Source: an uncultured Verrucomicrobiota bacterium | Lineage (GTDB): Bacteria > Verrucomicrobiota > Verrucomicrobiia > Chthoniobacterales > SZAS-18 | NCBI GenBank assembly: GCA_937873255.1 | Contig: CALMVM010000467.1 | Span: 1-8,048, forward strand | Direction of reading: 5' to 3' | DNA length: 8,048 nucleotides | Shown: one piece after another, positions 1-8,048 of the stretch | How the letters are laid out: each line of letters opens with the position of its first letter | Position numbering within the stretch: position 1 is the first letter of the stretch | The notes under the pieces: model-generated | Seen by the model: only the letters and a program-made list of their open reading frames with translations | The model's database searches: none | Told to the model about the DNA's origin: nothing | Program-made: the position numbers and the translations under genes

Positions 1-238
1 GGATTTCGACGGTCTGGGGGGCGTCGGATATTTCCGTCGGTGCCTGGTAGTCGGGGATGGTGAGCGCATAGCCGCAGTGAGAACAGGGCACCGAGAGGCC
101 AGCGCCGTCGCGGTCCACGACGAGTTCGCCCTGGCAATTCGGGCAGTTAAACAGGATGTCGCGCTCGCTGATCACTACGGGAGATTTACCGGTCGTGCTG
201 GCATCGGAGGCTACGGTGTCCGTATCGACGTTCGCCAT
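1..238 (-). CDS. Zinc-ribbon protein, N-terminal part (runs off left edge)
   Basis: Reading the minus strand from the ATG at 238 gives 79 open codons to the window edge, so the gene is partial at its 3' end. The N-terminus (about residues 1-25) is rich in Thr, Ser, Asp and Val and looks disordered. It is followed by a four-cysteine zinc ribbon: CPNC at residues 32-35 and CSHC at 52-55, the second pair followed by Gly-Tyr and then an Ile-Pro. From memory, this ribbon (Cys-Pro-x-Cys, an acidic/AG stretch, then Cys-x-x-Cys-Gly and Ile-Pro) is common at the N-terminus of verrucomicrobial and planctomycete proteins whose C-terminal parts vary widely. The function therefore cannot be named from this fragment. 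It starts with ATG-GCG, has no Shine-Dalgarno sequence, and is transcribed divergently from dnaK. Confidence 0.75.
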   Translation of the reverse strand, partial: MANVDTDTVASDASTTGKSPVVISERDILFNCPNCQGELVVDRDGAGLSVPCSHCGYALTIPDYQAPTEISDAPQTVEI

Positions 239-253
239 AGATGGATCGAACAA

Positions 254-282
254 AGAATAATCGCTCCGCGCGGGATTGGGAA
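254..282 (-). promoter_or_regulatory. Possible sigma-70-type promoter for the zinc-ribbon gene
   Basis: On the minus strand a TTCCCA (277-282, 4 of 6 matches to TTGACA) and a TATTCT (254-259, 4 of 6 matches to TATAAT) are separated by exactly 17 bases. Transcription would begin near 247, leaving a leader of only about nine bases before the ATG at 238, which fits the lack of a Shine-Dalgarno sequence. Matches this weak occur by chance, so this is a candidate only. Confidence 0.28.
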
Positions 283-342
283 TCTGAAAAAGCGGCAGCG
301 TTGATTGCGGGGCGTCATATCGATGGCCGAGGTCCAGGCGGT

Positions 343-364
343 TTGTCACAACTACGTGTGACAA
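343..364. promoter_or_regulatory. Inverted repeat, candidate operator upstream of dnaK
   Basis: TTGTCACA (343-350) and TGTGACAA (357-364) form a perfect 8-base inverted repeat with a 6-base spacer. A second inverted repeat, ACGTG-N7-CACGT (354-358 and 366-370), overlaps its right arm. The site lies between the divergent zinc-ribbon gene and dnaK, where a dimeric regulator could act on either. The arms resemble CRP half-sites but in the opposite order (TCACA-N6-TGTGA), so a normal CRP site is not claimed. The repeat is seen; its function is inferred. Confidence 0.45.
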
Positions 365-425
365 TCACGTGCCCGAGTTGGGACATTATGGCGCATGGTA
401 CATCGGCGTGAAAGGAGCAGGTTCG

Positions 426-433
426 TATAAAAT
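426..433 (+). promoter_or_regulatory. Possible -10 element of the dnaK promoter
   Basis: TATAAAAT stands out in an AT-rich stretch (about 422-453) inside otherwise GC-rich DNA, 85 bases before the dnaK start. No convincing -35 hexamer is found at 16-18 bases upstream, and no sigma-32-type pair (CTTGAA with CCCCAT) is visible. The AT-rich stretch is the most likely promoter area, but the exact element is uncertain. Confidence 0.25.
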
Positions 434-471
434 ACTGCAATTTAAACTGTTATGGAAGTAGGCTTATTTCG

Positions 472-481
472 GAACGCGTTC
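472..481. promoter_or_regulatory. Perfect 10-base palindrome in the dnaK leader
   Basis: GAACGCGTTC reads the same on both strands, and two more pairs (one of them G-U) extend the dyad to 470-483. It sits 36 bases before the dnaK start and downstream of the AT-rich promoter candidate, so it could be an operator. As RNA it would make only a short hairpin. A 10-base palindrome can arise by chance in a region of this size. Confidence 0.25.
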
Positions 482-490
482 TGCTGATAG

Positions 491-2464
<1,974 letters not shown>

Positions 2465-2512
2465 GGATTCGGCCCCTCGTTATTCCTGACCCCTTCCAAG
2501 GTCAATTCTTTC

Positions 2513-2574
2513 GCCCGGCTGTAATGCACGGCGGAGGGTCCGAGACGATCCTCCGTCCAGCGTTGCCGCCGGGC
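2513..2574 (+). promoter_or_regulatory. Nested stem-loop between dnaK and groES
   Basis: An inner hairpin pairs CGGAGGGTC (2532-2540) with GATCCTCCG (2547-2555), nine pairs with one G-U around a six-base loop, and can extend to 2530/2557. An outer stem pairs GCCCGGC (2513-2519) with GCCGGGC (2568-2574), seven pairs. No U-tract follows, so it is not a standard intrinsic terminator. It lies in the groES leader or the dnaK-groES intergenic RNA and may be a processing, stability or attenuation element. A TGTAAT (2520-2525) just before it resembles a -10 box but lacks a good -35. Confidence 0.4.
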
Positions 2575-2610
2575 AAAACACCCCAACAACCAGCAGAAAA
2601 CACCACAAGT

Positions 2611-2904
2611 ATGGCTATCAAAATGCAACCTCTCGCGGACCGGGTTCTCGTGCACCCCCTCGAGGAGAAAGAACAAAAAAAGGGTGGGATCATCATTCCC
2701 GACACCGCCAAAGAGAAGCCCCAAGAGGGCGAAGTCGTCGCGCTCGGTACGGGCAAGACCGACGAGAAGGGCGAGAAGATCGCCTTCACCGTCAAGACTG
2801 GCGACCGCGTGCTCATCAGCAAATACGGCGGCACCGAGGTCAAGATCGACGGCGAGTCCTACCTCATCATGCGCGAGGACGACATCCTCGGCATCCTGGG
2901 CTGA
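2611..2904 (+). CDS. groES: Co-chaperonin GroES (Hsp10)
   Basis: GroES forms the seven-subunit lid that closes the GroEL folding chamber in the cytosol. The 97-residue product has the family's usual length. It begins [14 protein letters not shown], and its mobile loop carries the GGIIIPD motif (about residues 25-31), whose Ile residues dock on the GroEL apical domain. It ends with the conserved DDILGIL segment. The start at 2611 matches the family N-terminus; an in-frame ATG at 2524 would add 29 residues across the hairpin and is rejected. The last 37 bases before the ATG are rich in A and C with no Shine-Dalgarno sequence. groEL follows after 49 bases with no terminator between, so the two are almost certainly one transcript. 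Confidence 0.97.
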   Translation: MAIKMQPLADRVLVHPLEEKEQKKGGIIIPDTAKEKPQEGEVVALGTGKTDEKGEKIAFTVKTGDRVLISKYGGTEVKIDGESYLIMREDDILGILG

Positions 2905-2932
2905 TTGCCCCCAACTTTCACAGTAAATCTAA

Positions 2933-4600
<1,668 letters not shown>

Positions 4601-4650
4601 AATCGTCCGGGTTGCAGGGCGCGAAAGCGTCCACCAAGCTGAAAATCATG

Positions 4651-4693
4651 ACAGCCGGCCGGTCTTTCGAGATCGGCCGGCTGTTTGCTTTGG
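4651..4693 (+). terminator. Intrinsic terminator after groEL
   Basis: A 15-pair stem (4651-4665 with 4670-4684, one G-U pair, GC-rich core GCCGGCCG) closes on a TTCG tetraloop and is followed by the T-rich run ttgcttt. It starts 50 bases past the groEL stop. The stem is strong and the T-tract is interrupted but adequate. It should end the dnaK/groES/groEL transcript and implies that the next gene has its own promoter. Confidence 0.85.
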
Positions 4694-4696
4694 AAT

Positions 4697-4726
4697 CCGG
4701 AATTTTCCGCCGCCGCAAAATTCTGG
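4697..4726. promoter_or_regulatory. Inverted repeat upstream of the TPR gene
   Basis: CCGGAATTTT (4697-4706) pairs with AAAATTCTGG (4717-4726), ten pairs with one G-U, around a ten-base loop made of CCG repeats. It lies just after the groEL terminator and 57 bases before the TPR start, where a promoter is expected. It may be an operator or a leader hairpin. As a second stem after the groEL terminator it could also back up termination, although no T-run follows. Confidence 0.4.
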
Positions 4727-4782
4727 CTTCCTGAAGAGGTTTTTGGTAAGTTATCCTATTCGAGCAATTCTCCCCGTACGTT

Positions 4783-6216
4783 ATGGCTGTTATTAGTGAA
4801 AAGGAACTCCCCGCCACCTCGCGTCCCCTCTGGCTGAAGGCAACCAGCGCCATCGAGACGCGCAACTTCGGCTACGCGATTTCCCTGATTCAGGTCATCC
4901 TAAAGGAAACCCCGAACTTCCTCGTCGGCCGGCAATGGCTGCGCCGCGCTGAGTTGGCCACCTCCAAGAAAAAGGGTGGGTTCATGAGCGGTCTTTCCGG
5001 TGGTTCGATCCAGGCGATGAAATCGCAGGGTTTGATCAAGAAAGACCCGCAGGCCGCCATCCTCGCGGCGGAGGAGATCATGGAGAAAGACCCCCACAAC
5101 ATCGGGGCAAATTCCTTGCTGCGCGACGCGTCGGCGGCGGCGGGAATGATCGAGACGGTCGGGTTCGCGCTGGAAACGATGTGCGAAGCGGAGCCGAAAA
5201 ACGTCAAGTTCATGCACGAACTCGCCAGGCATTATTCGGCGAGTGACCAGGCGGAAAAGGCCATCGAAATCTACAATCGAATCAGCGCCATCAATCCCGC
5301 CGACATCGAGGCGATCAAAGGTGGCAAGGACGCCGCCGCACGCGCTTCGATGCGCTCGGGCGGCTGGGATCAGTTGGGTAAGGAAGGGACGAGCTACCGG
5401 GATGTCCTCAAAAATGCCGAGGAGGCCAAATCGCTCGAACAGCAGAGCCGGATCATCAAGAGCGAGGACATGATCGAGCAGCAGCTCGCGGAGAATTTCG
5501 CCCTCTACAACGAAAATCCGAACAACCTCGACGTGGTCCGCAAGATCGCCGACCTCTACGAGAAAAACGACGACTTGGACAACGCGGTCTCCTATTACCG
5601 TTGGGCCGTGGAATTGACGAAAAGCGGCGATCCCGGATTGGTGCGCAAGGTCAACGACCTGACGATGAAAAACCTCGACCGCATGATCGGCGAGCGCGAA
5701 CGCTGGCTGCTCGATCACGCTTCGAACGGCGAAGCGGACGACGAAACGCGCGAGACCGCCGCGCGGGTGACGAGTGAACTCGACAACTTCCGTCAGGAAA
5801 AAGCCGAGGCCCTGATCCGCACGGCCCGCAGCCGGGTGGAGCGAAACCCGACCGACCTCAATTTCCGCTACGAACTCGGCGAGCAACTCGTCCACGCGAA
5901 GCAATACACCGAGGCCATCGCCGAACTCCAGCGTGCGCAGAACAGTCCAAACCTCGGCCAGAAAGCCAAGTACCTCCTCGGCCAATGTTTCGAGGCGAAA
6001 AACGTGCTGCCGCTGGCGCTCAAGCAGTACGAGGACGTGCGCTCGAAACTCCAGACCATGGACGACCTGAAGAAGAACGTCACCTACCGCCTCGGACTGG
6101 TTTACGAACGATCCGGCGACAAGGAGAAATATCTGGCGTGCATGACCGAGATCTACGAGATCGATTCCGGCTACAAAGACGTGGCCGCCCGCGTTGAGGG
6201 CGGTTATTCCATGTGA
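4783..6216 (+). CDS. TPR-repeat protein of unknown role
   Basis: This is a 477-residue protein built largely of tetratricopeptide-like helical repeats, which normally act as protein-binding scaffolds. Repeat-like segments are visible near residues 16-49, 107-138, 140-173, 247-281, 357-390, 391-424 and 431-464. Between about 290 and 356 lies a long, charged helical stretch that may form a coiled coil. A Gly/Ser/Met-rich linker occurs near 65-80. There is no signal peptide or membrane segment, so it is probably cytoplasmic. The C-terminal EIYEIDSGYKDVAAR-type ending resembles, from memory, TPR proteins common in Verrucomicrobiota and Planctomycetota. The start ATG-GCT at 4783 lacks a Shine-Dalgarno sequence, like its neighbours. 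It is separated from groEL by a terminator, so a role with the chaperones is suggested only by position. The specific function is unknown. Confidence 0.93.
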   Translation: MAVISEKELPATSRPLWLKATSAIETRNFGYAISLIQVILKETPNFLVGRQWLRRAELATSKKKGGFMSGLSGGSIQAMKSQGLIKKDPQAAILAAEEIMEKDPHNIGANSLLRDASAAAGMIETVGFALETMCEAEPKNVKFMHELARHYSASDQAEKAIEIYNRISAINPADIEAIKGGKDAAARASMRSGGWDQLGKEGTSYRDVLKNAEEAKSLEQQSRIIKSEDMIEQQLAENFALYNENPNNLDVVRKIADLYEKNDDLDNAVSYYRWAVELTKSGDPGLVRKVNDLTMKNLDRMIGERERWLLDHASNGEADDETRETAARVTSELDNFRQEKAEALIRTARSRVERNPTDLNFRYELGEQLVHAKQYTEAIAELQRAQNSPNLGQKAKYLLGQCFEAKNVLPLALKQYEDVRSKLQTMDDLKKNVTYRLGLVYERSGDKEKYLACMTEIYEIDSGYKDVAARVEGGYSM

Positions 6217-6290
6217 GCTTCGACGGAGGGACGCCTTTCCGAAATACCGCATCTTCCTCGGACCAGGCGTTTCCCGTACCGCGTCACCCC

Positions 6291-6608
6291 ATGCAGGCGA
6301 AGATCATCATCGGATGTATCCTCCAGTTCGGAGTGGCTTGGGCTGCTCATGCGGACCCTCCCGCAATCCTGTTTCGGGCTACGCCGCCTTCGTTGCGTCC
6401 GCTGGAATTTTCCGCTGCGATCCCGGCTCGCGGTCTCGCCTCAACGGACGTAGCGTCCCTTGCACCAGGGATTTATACCTGCTCGCCCTACACCATGATT
6501 GTGGTGGCTCCCGTGCCAACGGATCAGGGGATCGTCATTCACTCCAACCCGGCGTCGTCGATGCCGATCCTACGGCCGCCACTCGCCGTGGTTCCATCAG
6601 GGCGTTAA
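6291..6608 (+). CDS. Small predicted secreted protein, function unknown
   Basis: From the ATG at 6291 the frame gives 105 residues beginning with a classic signal peptide: Lys4, a hydrophobic core at about residues 5-18, and an Ala-His-Ala cleavage site after residue 21. The mature part of about 84 residues is rich in Pro, Ala, Ser and Ile. It contains a PGIYTCSPYTMIVVAP segment (about residues 60-75) and ends with a PILRPPLAVVP-like stretch. It has a single mature cysteine and no enzyme motif. It is probably periplasmic, or exported. The same frame is open back to a GTG at 6213 that overlaps the TPR stop codon. That start would give 131 residues and put 26 extra residues before the signal peptide, so 6291 is preferred. 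The family is not recognised with certainty; similar short PGxY...IVVxP proteins may exist in Verrucomicrobiota. Confidence 0.6.
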   Translation: MQAKIIIGCILQFGVAWAAHADPPAILFRATPPSLRPLEFSAAIPARGLASTDVASLAPGIYTCSPYTMIVVAPVPTDQGIVIHSNPASSMPILRPPLAVVPSGR

Positions 6609-6728
6609 AGCCGTGTCGGGAGCGTCTGGTCGCGCGTCGGTGAAGGGGTGAGGAAGATCGCCCCGGACCGTCACATTCGACGATGGGCAATGCTCCCCGG
6701 TTGCATTGCGCTCCCGGCTGAACTAAGG

Positions 6729-7370
6729 ATGCTGGCCCGTTTGCCCATGCCGTCCGCCGATCCCAATCGTTACGTGGCCTGCCACGATTGCGACGCCCTT
6801 TTTACCGCGCCGGAAGTCGGCGAGGGCGAGCGCGTTCTCTGCCCGAGGTGCGGGGCGAACCTGTTCACCCGCCACGTCAATACGCTGCAACGCACCGCCG
6901 CTTTCACCCTGGCGGCGGCGACGATGTACGTCGCGGCCAACCTTTTTCCCTTCCTGACGCTCAGCGCGGACTACCGCGAGAGCGACATGCTCCTCATCCA
7001 GAGTGTCACCGGTCTCGAAGGCGCCGGCTATCCGCCGCTGGCGAGCGCCGTGGCGATCTTCGTCTTCGTGTCGCCCATCGTAGTCATCGGCGGGCTGCTC
7101 TATCTGGTAGTGCCGTTGATGTTTGGCCGCCGGCTGTCCGGCTCGACGCTCCTTTGCCGATTGGTCCAGGAGGCGCGGCAATGGAACATGGTCGAGGTCT
7201 ACCTGCTCGGCGTGCTCGTCAGCCTGCTAAAACTCGGCAGTCTCGCCACGCTGAAGCTCGGGATCTCGTTCTACGCGTACGTCGGCTTCATCATCTGCCT
7301 GACGTGGACGATCACGACGGTCGATTACCGCGAGCTTTGGGACCACCTGGAACGGGCCGAACGTTCATGA
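6729..7370 (+). CDS. pqiA: PqiA/LetA-like membrane protein, first half
   Basis: This is an inner-membrane protein of the paraquat-inducible protein A (PqiA/LetA) family, which works with MCE-domain proteins in moving lipids between inner and outer membranes. With the ATG at 6729 it has 213 residues and corresponds to the N-terminal half of the roughly 417-residue E. coli PqiA. A zinc ribbon (Cys18-x2-Cys21 and Cys38-Pro-Arg-Cys41) is followed by a membrane segment with the family's ANLFPF motif (about 56-78). Further membrane segments lie at about 103-132, 155-174 and 178-197. It ends with VDYRELWD (198-205), the end-of-domain motif of the family. The start is uncertain: in-frame GTG 6648, ATG 6690 and ATG 6747 also exist, and no clear Shine-Dalgarno sequence decides. 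The last four bases overlap the next gene, so the two are probably translationally coupled. Confidence 0.87.
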   Translation: MLARLPMPSADPNRYVACHDCDALFTAPEVGEGERVLCPRCGANLFTRHVNTLQRTAAFTLAAATMYVAANLFPFLTLSADYRESDMLLIQSVTGLEGAGYPPLASAVAIFVFVSPIVVIGGLLYLVVPLMFGRRLSGSTLLCRLVQEARQWNMVEVYLLGVLVSLLKLGSLATLKLGISFYAYVGFIICLTWTITTVDYRELWDHLERAERS

Positions 7371-7993
7371 ACCCTGATTTCGGCATCCCCACCGCCGCCG
7401 CTCGCGGGCTTGCGCTCTGCCACTCGTGCAGCCGCGTCGCGCCGCGAAAACTGCGCCACTGCCCGCGCTGCCGTGCGACGCTGCACCTGCGCAAGCCCAA
7501 TTCGCTCGCGCGCACCTGGGCGCTCATGATCAGCGCGGCCCTGCTCTATCTGCCCGCGAATTTGCTGCCCGTCCTCGATGTCGAGAGCAGCGTCAAGGGC
7601 ACGCAGAAAAGCACGATCATCAGCGGGGTCATCCAGTTCTGGGAAGACGGCGATTATCCCGTGGCGATCATCATCTTCACCGCGAGCATCCTCATTCCGA
7701 TCTTGAAGGTCATCGCCCTCGTCTACCTGTGCATCGCGGCGCGGAGCGGCAGCCGGCCGGAGCGCAACACCCGTCTGTATCGGCTGACCGAGTTCATCGG
7801 GCGATGGTCGATGGTCGATGTCTTCGTCGTCGCCATCCTCGTGGGCGTGGTCCAGCTTGGCGCGGTGATGTCCATCCGTCCCGGCGCGGGTGCGCTGGCG
7901 TTCGCCGGGGTGGTGATCCTGACCATGCTCGCCGCGATGTCCTTCGACCCGCGCCTGATCTGGGACGCGGCCGGCAAGCGCAACGAGCCCTGA
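7367..7993 (+). CDS. pqiA: PqiA/LetA-like membrane protein, second half
   Basis: This 208-residue inner-membrane protein matches the C-terminal half of E. coli PqiA. It has its own zinc ribbon (Cys18-x2-Cys21 and Cys32-Pro-Arg-Cys35) and the motif LYLPANLLPV (about 60-69) in the first membrane segment. Next come an acidic EDGDYPVA stretch, a second hydrophobic region (98-124), the conserved GRWSMVDVFV (145-154), and further membrane segments to about 192. It ends with FDPRLIWD (193-200), paralogous to the ending of the upstream protein. The frame is open far upstream of 7367, but that part only overlaps the first half in another frame. The ATG at 7367 shares ATGA with the upstream stop. The pair therefore replaces one fused PqiA by two polypeptides that should assemble together. 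Confidence 0.92.
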   Translation: MNPDFGIPTAAARGLALCHSCSRVAPRKLRHCPRCRATLHLRKPNSLARTWALMISAALLYLPANLLPVLDVESSVKGTQKSTIISGVIQFWEDGDYPVAIIIFTASILIPILKVIALVYLCIAARSGSRPERNTRLYRLTEFIGRWSMVDVFVVAILVGVVQLGAVMSIRPGAGALAFAGVVILTMLAAMSFDPRLIWDAAGKRNEP

Positions 7994-8015
7994 TCCGTCG
8001 ATTCCGTCCGTTCCT

Positions 8016-8048
8016 ATGCCCGAACAGCCACCCGCGCCGCCGCCGGCT
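8016..8048 (+). CDS. Start of a further gene, probably PqiB-like MCE protein (runs off right edge)
   Basis: An ATG at 8016, 22 bases after the PqiA-like stop, opens a frame of 11 codons to the window edge, reading MPEQPPAPPPA. The Pro/Ala-rich opening says little by itself. In known pqi and let operons the PqiA-type gene is followed by one encoding an MCE-domain protein (PqiB/LetB), often with a short cytoplasmic N-terminus before its membrane anchor. The identity is therefore inferred from position only. Confidence 0.42.
   Translation, partial: MPEQPPAPPPA

Noticed and set aside
343..364. CRP-binding site upstream of dnaK
   Set aside because: The half-sites are in the reverse order (TCACA-N6-TGTGA rather than TGTGA-N6-TCACA), so it does not match the CRP consensus.
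2524..2610. Upstream ATG extending GroES by 29 residues
   Set aside because: It runs through the hairpin region and adds residues absent from the GroES family. The 97-residue form is the standard length.
4900..6252. Long open frame on the minus strand across the TPR gene (450 codons)
   Set aside because: Codon-bias shadow of the TPR gene. The plus-strand reading has clear helical repeats and the antisense product does not.
6312..6317. Possible lipobox (Ile-Ile-Gly-Cys) in the small secreted protein
   Set aside because: The cysteine is residue 9, leaving too short a hydrophobic core for a lipoprotein signal. The Ala-x-Ala site at 19-21 fits better.
6194..6643. Alternative plus-strand frame of 149 codons over the small secreted protein
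   Set aside because: It lacks a signal peptide or any motif and is rich in Arg, Ser and Cys, as shadow frames usually are. The frame at 6291 has a well-formed signal peptide and is preferred.
6701..6730. Possible promoter TTGCAT-N17-TAAGGA before the first PqiA half
   Set aside because: The -10 match is poor and overlaps the preferred start codon, so it is not strong enough to report.
6788..7366. N-terminal extension of the second PqiA half by 193 residues
   Set aside because: This part is the wrong frame over the first PqiA half (Arg/Pro-rich, no membrane segments). The ATGA overlap at 7367 gives the family-like start.
7803..7822. Short tandem repeat of gatggtc units
   Set aside because: It falls in the conserved GRWSMVDVF motif of PqiA and is explained by coding constraint.

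Overview
The window is GC-rich chromosomal DNA from a Gram-negative-type bacterium. It carries a chaperone cluster (dnaK, groES, groEL), a TPR-repeat gene, a small predicted secreted protein, and the start of a Pqi/Let-type lipid-transport operon. The best lineage guess is Verrucomicrobiota, perhaps close to Opitutaceae. This rests on the overall look of the GroEL/DnaK sequences, the dnaK-groES-groEL adjacency, the zinc-ribbon style of the first gene, and starts without Shine-Dalgarno sequences. The assignment is from memory of the families and was not searched.

Layout. Positions 1-238 (minus strand) hold the first 79 codons of a zinc-ribbon protein that runs off the left edge. A 279-base divergent intergenic region follows, with several inverted repeats. 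On the plus strand come dnaK (518-2464), a 146-base gap with a nested hairpin, groES (2611-2904), a 49-base gap and groEL (2954-4600). A strong intrinsic terminator (4651-4693) closes the chaperone block. A second inverted repeat (4697-4726) precedes a cytoplasmic TPR protein (4783-6216). A small protein with a signal peptide follows (6291-6608). About 120 bases (6609-6728) then show no clear gene or signal. Next are two half-length PqiA-like membrane proteins (6729-7370 and 7367-7993) overlapping by four bases, and the first 11 codons of a further gene (8016 on) that runs off the right edge and is probably pqiB-like.

How the genes work together. DnaK and GroES/GroEL are the two main cytosolic folding machines, and here they sit side by side. 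The TPR protein is probably an interaction scaffold; its link to the chaperones is only positional. The split PqiA pair should form the inner-membrane part of an MCE-type lipid-transport system, with the MCE protein expected just past the right edge.

No new defence system, mobile element, CRISPR array, tRNA or rRNA was seen. Most of the window is conserved housekeeping sequence. The unusual points are the uniform start-site style without Shine-Dalgarno sequences, the lack of a known heat-shock operator at the chaperone genes, the unexplained inverted repeats, the small secreted protein, and the split PqiA.
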